From NCBI GenBank assembly GCA_002441045.1, contig DJWQ01000005.1, positions 1 through 14,529 of the forward strand: a DNA stretch of 14,529 nucleotides, written 5' to 3'. Below are positions 13,191 through 14,529 of this stretch, in pieces. The notes below the pieces were generated by a model. It was given only the letters and a program-made list of their open reading frames with translations, was not told where the DNA came from and ran no database searches. The number at the start of each line of letters is the position of its first letter. Position 1 is the first letter of the stretch. The position numbers and the translations under genes are program-made. The stretch is from Firmicutes bacterium UBA6226. GTDB lineage: Bacteria > Bacillota_A > Clostridia > Peptostreptococcales > Acidaminobacteraceae.

Positions 13191-13897
13191 CTATAATCAC
13201 CTCCAATATACTCAGCCAGCGCACTCATAAATGCTTTCTTTTTGGATCGACTTATGACGAGTTGATCACCACCGACTTTTACGATATCCTTCTCTATGCG
13301 TTCAACATGTCTTAGACTAACTAAAAAGCAACTGTTACATCTTTCAAAATGATAGGCTTTTACTAGTTTTTCAAGGTTAGTTAGCGTATTATAAAGGGTT
13401 ATGGTCTCATCCTCTAAATGAATGCTCACCTTATGCTCAATACTTTCCATATAGCAGATTTTCGTCACATCCAATCGAATGATTTCATTATTTACTGTAA
13501 CCAGTAAGAAAGCATTACGATTTGAGATGATTTTATTAACCGCTTTATCTAGCTGCTGAGCAAAATCAATATACACGATTGGCTTTACAATATAACTGAG
13601 TGCATCTACCTTATAACCTTGTATTGCATAACCCGACATGTTCGTAACGAAGATGATGATGGTATTTTTATCGGTCTCTCTTACTTTTTCAGCAGCGGTT
13701 AGACCATCCAGTTTTTCCATCTGAATGTCCATGAAAATAATATCATACTGACTTTTATAATTTTTCACTAAATCTGACGCATCAGAATAGAAGTCTATTT
13801 TAAATTTTTCTTTACTTTGATTTTCAAACTCATGTATATAGCTTTCTAATTTGCTCTGTATGGTTTGATCATCATCTACGATTGCAACCCTTATCAA
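13187..13897 (-). CDS. LytTR-family response regulator, partner of the GHKL kinase
   Basis: 236 aa if translation starts at the TTG at 13897. A TTG at 13909 is also in frame, but it lies inside the GGAGG ribosome site (13907-13903). The inner TTG is 5 nt from GGAGG and gives MIRVAIVDDD, matching the paralogue's MIKVAIVDDD. Numbered from there, the receiver has Asp8-Asp10, phospho-acceptor Asp57 in IIFMDIQM, Thr85 in FVTNMS and Lys105 in YIVKP. The LytTR domain (about 128-233) includes KICYMESIEHKVSIHL and YHFERCNSCFLVSLRHV. It has its own promoter (13930-13959) and runs into the kinase gene with a 4-nt overlap. Target genes are not shown by sequence; the adjacent glycan operon is the obvious candidate. 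Confidence 0.92.
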   Translation of the reverse strand: MIRVAIVDDDQTIQSKLESYIHEFENQSKEKFKIDFYSDASDLVKNYKSQYDIIFMDIQMEKLDGLTAAEKVRETDKNTIIIFVTNMSGYAIQGYKVDALSYIVKPIVYIDFAQQLDKAVNKIISNRNAFLLVTVNNEIIRLDVTKICYMESIEHKVSIHLEDETITLYNTLTNLEKLVKAYHFERCNSCFLVSLRHVERIEKDIVKVGGDQLVISRSKKKAFMSALAEYIGGDYS

Positions 13898-13929
13898 ATT
13901 TTCCTCCAAAGGTTAACTGTATTTAGCCT

Positions 13930-13959
13930 ATTATATCACTGTCCTCTTAGGATAGGCAA
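13930..13959 (-). promoter_or_regulatory. Promoter of the two-component operon
   Basis: The minus strand has TATAAT (13935-13930) and TTGCCT (13959-13954) separated by 18 nt. The predicted start near 13923 is about 26 nt before the TTG codon. Two ACAGT-type 9-mers (13942-13934 and 13920-13912) flank the -10 and start and resemble a LytTR-binding repeat. Confidence 0.65.
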
Positions 13960-13965
13960 ACACAC

Positions 13966-14004
13966 AAAAAGACTGTAATTATGAGCATTATCAAAACTAC
14001 AGCC
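13966..14004 (-). terminator. Rho-independent terminator upstream of the two-component operon
   Basis: Arms 13971-13980 (gactgtaatt) and 13995-14004 (aactacagcc) form a 10-bp stem with two G-U pairs and a 14-nt loop. Read on the minus strand it is followed by TTTTTGTGTG. It ends transcripts coming from the partial membrane gene, about 210 bp upstream, or from a short transcript that starts in between. Confidence 0.75.
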
Positions 14005-14212
14005 TTTACGATTGATTTCATACAAATTGGGGAGAATAGTATGAATTACGAAATAACAAATTAATTAGTGGTGTATTCATTATACAGATTATGATGGTTA
14101 AACGCGTCTTGATTTCGTAAAATGTCAAATATTCATCCTAATTTGCACTTTATTTTTTAAAACATAGTATCTACGTATTGAATTAAGTCTTCACTATTTA
14201 TAATTTTAGTTC
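14005..14212. other. Non-coding gap between the partial membrane gene and the terminator
   Basis: No ORF with a ribosome site is visible in these 208 AT-rich bases on the minus strand. There is a perfect TATAAT on the minus strand (14084-14079) without a good -35, and a TTGACA (14128-14123) without a good -10. On the plus strand only a 7-codon frame at 14041 follows a GGGGAGA. The stretch is either a long 3' untranslated region or holds a short RNA of about 100 nt that ends at the terminator. Confidence 0.5.
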
Positions 14213-14529
14213 TCAATTATTTATCCATTTAAATGCAATTCCAAATGCAGTCATTTTAACACCATATGACATTAAGTAAGCTTGAATAAGAAGAACAAAG
14301 AAAAAAAGTTTTCTCAACTTTTTTGTCGTCAATTTTTTATACCAAATGATCGATAACAGTGTTATTAACACTAGGGGCACTTGACGAAATAAAAATGAGA
14401 GTAACGACTGGACGAAATTACCGTCATTAAATTCGACACTATTAAAGGGAACAATATTATTGAACGGAACATAAAGTATAGACATTATCAATGTAACTAC
14501 AAGCTCTATCCCAATAAAACCAATCCAAA
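14213..14529 (-). CDS. C-terminal part of an unrecognised integral membrane protein
   Basis: The frame is open without a stop from the window edge to TAA at 14213-14215, about 104 codons. A TTG (14491) and an ATG (14485) could start a shorter protein, but neither has a convincing ribosome site and the codons before them (WIGFIGIELVVTLIM) continue a hydrophobic helix. The gene therefore begins outside the window. Three helices are visible: one at the edge, one around LVLITLLSIIWY and one around LFFFVLLIQAYLMSYGV, with a basic KKLTTKKLRK loop between the last two that should be cytoplasmic. No family is recognised. Confidence 0.6.
   Translation of the reverse strand, partial: WIGFIGIELVVTLIMSILYVPFNNIVPFNSVEFNDGNFVQSLLSFLFRQVPLVLITLLSIIWYKKLTTKKLRKLFFFVLLIQAYLMSYGVKMTAFGIAFKWINN

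Noticed and set aside
14041..14064. Plus-strand ATG after GGGGAGA
   Set aside because: It encodes only seven codons before TAA and no plus-strand promoter is evident.
14018..14080. Minus-strand 20-codon frame (starts MNTPLINLL) before the terminator, considered as a signal peptide precursor for the GHKL kinase
   Set aside because: There is no ribosome site, its ATG overlaps the candidate -10, and it lacks the AgrD-type layout of an amphipathic leader with a cysteine or serine and an acidic tail.
1..14529. Mycoplasma-type genetic code (TGA as Trp)
   Set aside because: Several complete genes end at TGA in well-placed overlaps (ATGA at 8158-8161, TTGA at 13187-13190), and Trp codons are TGG.

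Overview
The window is AT-rich bacterial DNA. By eye the GC content is in the upper 30s percent; I did not compute it. It has strong AAGGAGG-type ribosome binding sites, LytTR/GHKL two-component genes and a GtrA/family 2 glycosyltransferase/GH3 gene set. This points to a low-GC Gram-positive (Firmicutes-type) chromosome. TGA is used as a real stop (for example at 8158-8160, 13187-13189 and 1586-1588) and Trp is TGG, so the code is the standard bacterial one and not the Mycoplasma code. Every supported gene lies on the minus strand, so transcription runs from high to low coordinates. No rRNA, tRNA, insertion sequence, CRISPR array or phage gene was seen.

Right end (about 14529-11815): the 3' end of an unrecognised membrane-protein gene enters the window and is followed by a non-coding stretch with a terminator. 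Next comes a two-gene LytTR response regulator / GHKL sensor kinase operon with its own promoter and a strong terminator. Both genes start with TTG and they overlap by 4 nt.

Centre (11684-4643): a well-formed sigma-70-type promoter drives four tightly packed genes. They encode a family 2 glycosyltransferase, a canonical cytoplasmic GH3 beta-glycosidase, a GtrA-like four-helix membrane protein and a second GH3 enzyme. The second GH3 is circularly permuted (sandwich domain, then FnIII, then TIM barrel) and is anchored in the membrane at both ends. Together they look like a surface-glycan or lipid-linked-sugar module: one enzyme to add sugars, one candidate flippase, one glycosidase inside and one outside the membrane. 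A terminator ends the operon, and directly after it lies a second LytTR response regulator with no kinase beside it. Two paralogous LytTR regulators therefore bracket the glycan genes.

Left end (3741-1): a probable eight-gene minus-strand cluster of small accessory proteins: a two-helix membrane protein, an alpha/beta hydrolase, a SAM methyltransferase, a P-loop kinase, a membrane zinc-ribbon protein, an unknown protein, a GFA-fold zinc protein and a truncated GNAT acetyltransferase. Most are closely spaced or overlapping. The exception is a gap of about 90 bp that holds seven tandem copies of an 8-bp repeat.

The most interesting parts are the permuted, double-anchored GH3 in a GtrA operon and the paired LytTR regulators. 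The short GH3-to-regulator junction is also notable: a 16-bp duplication puts a ribosome binding site and a mini-ORF on top of the terminator hairpin.
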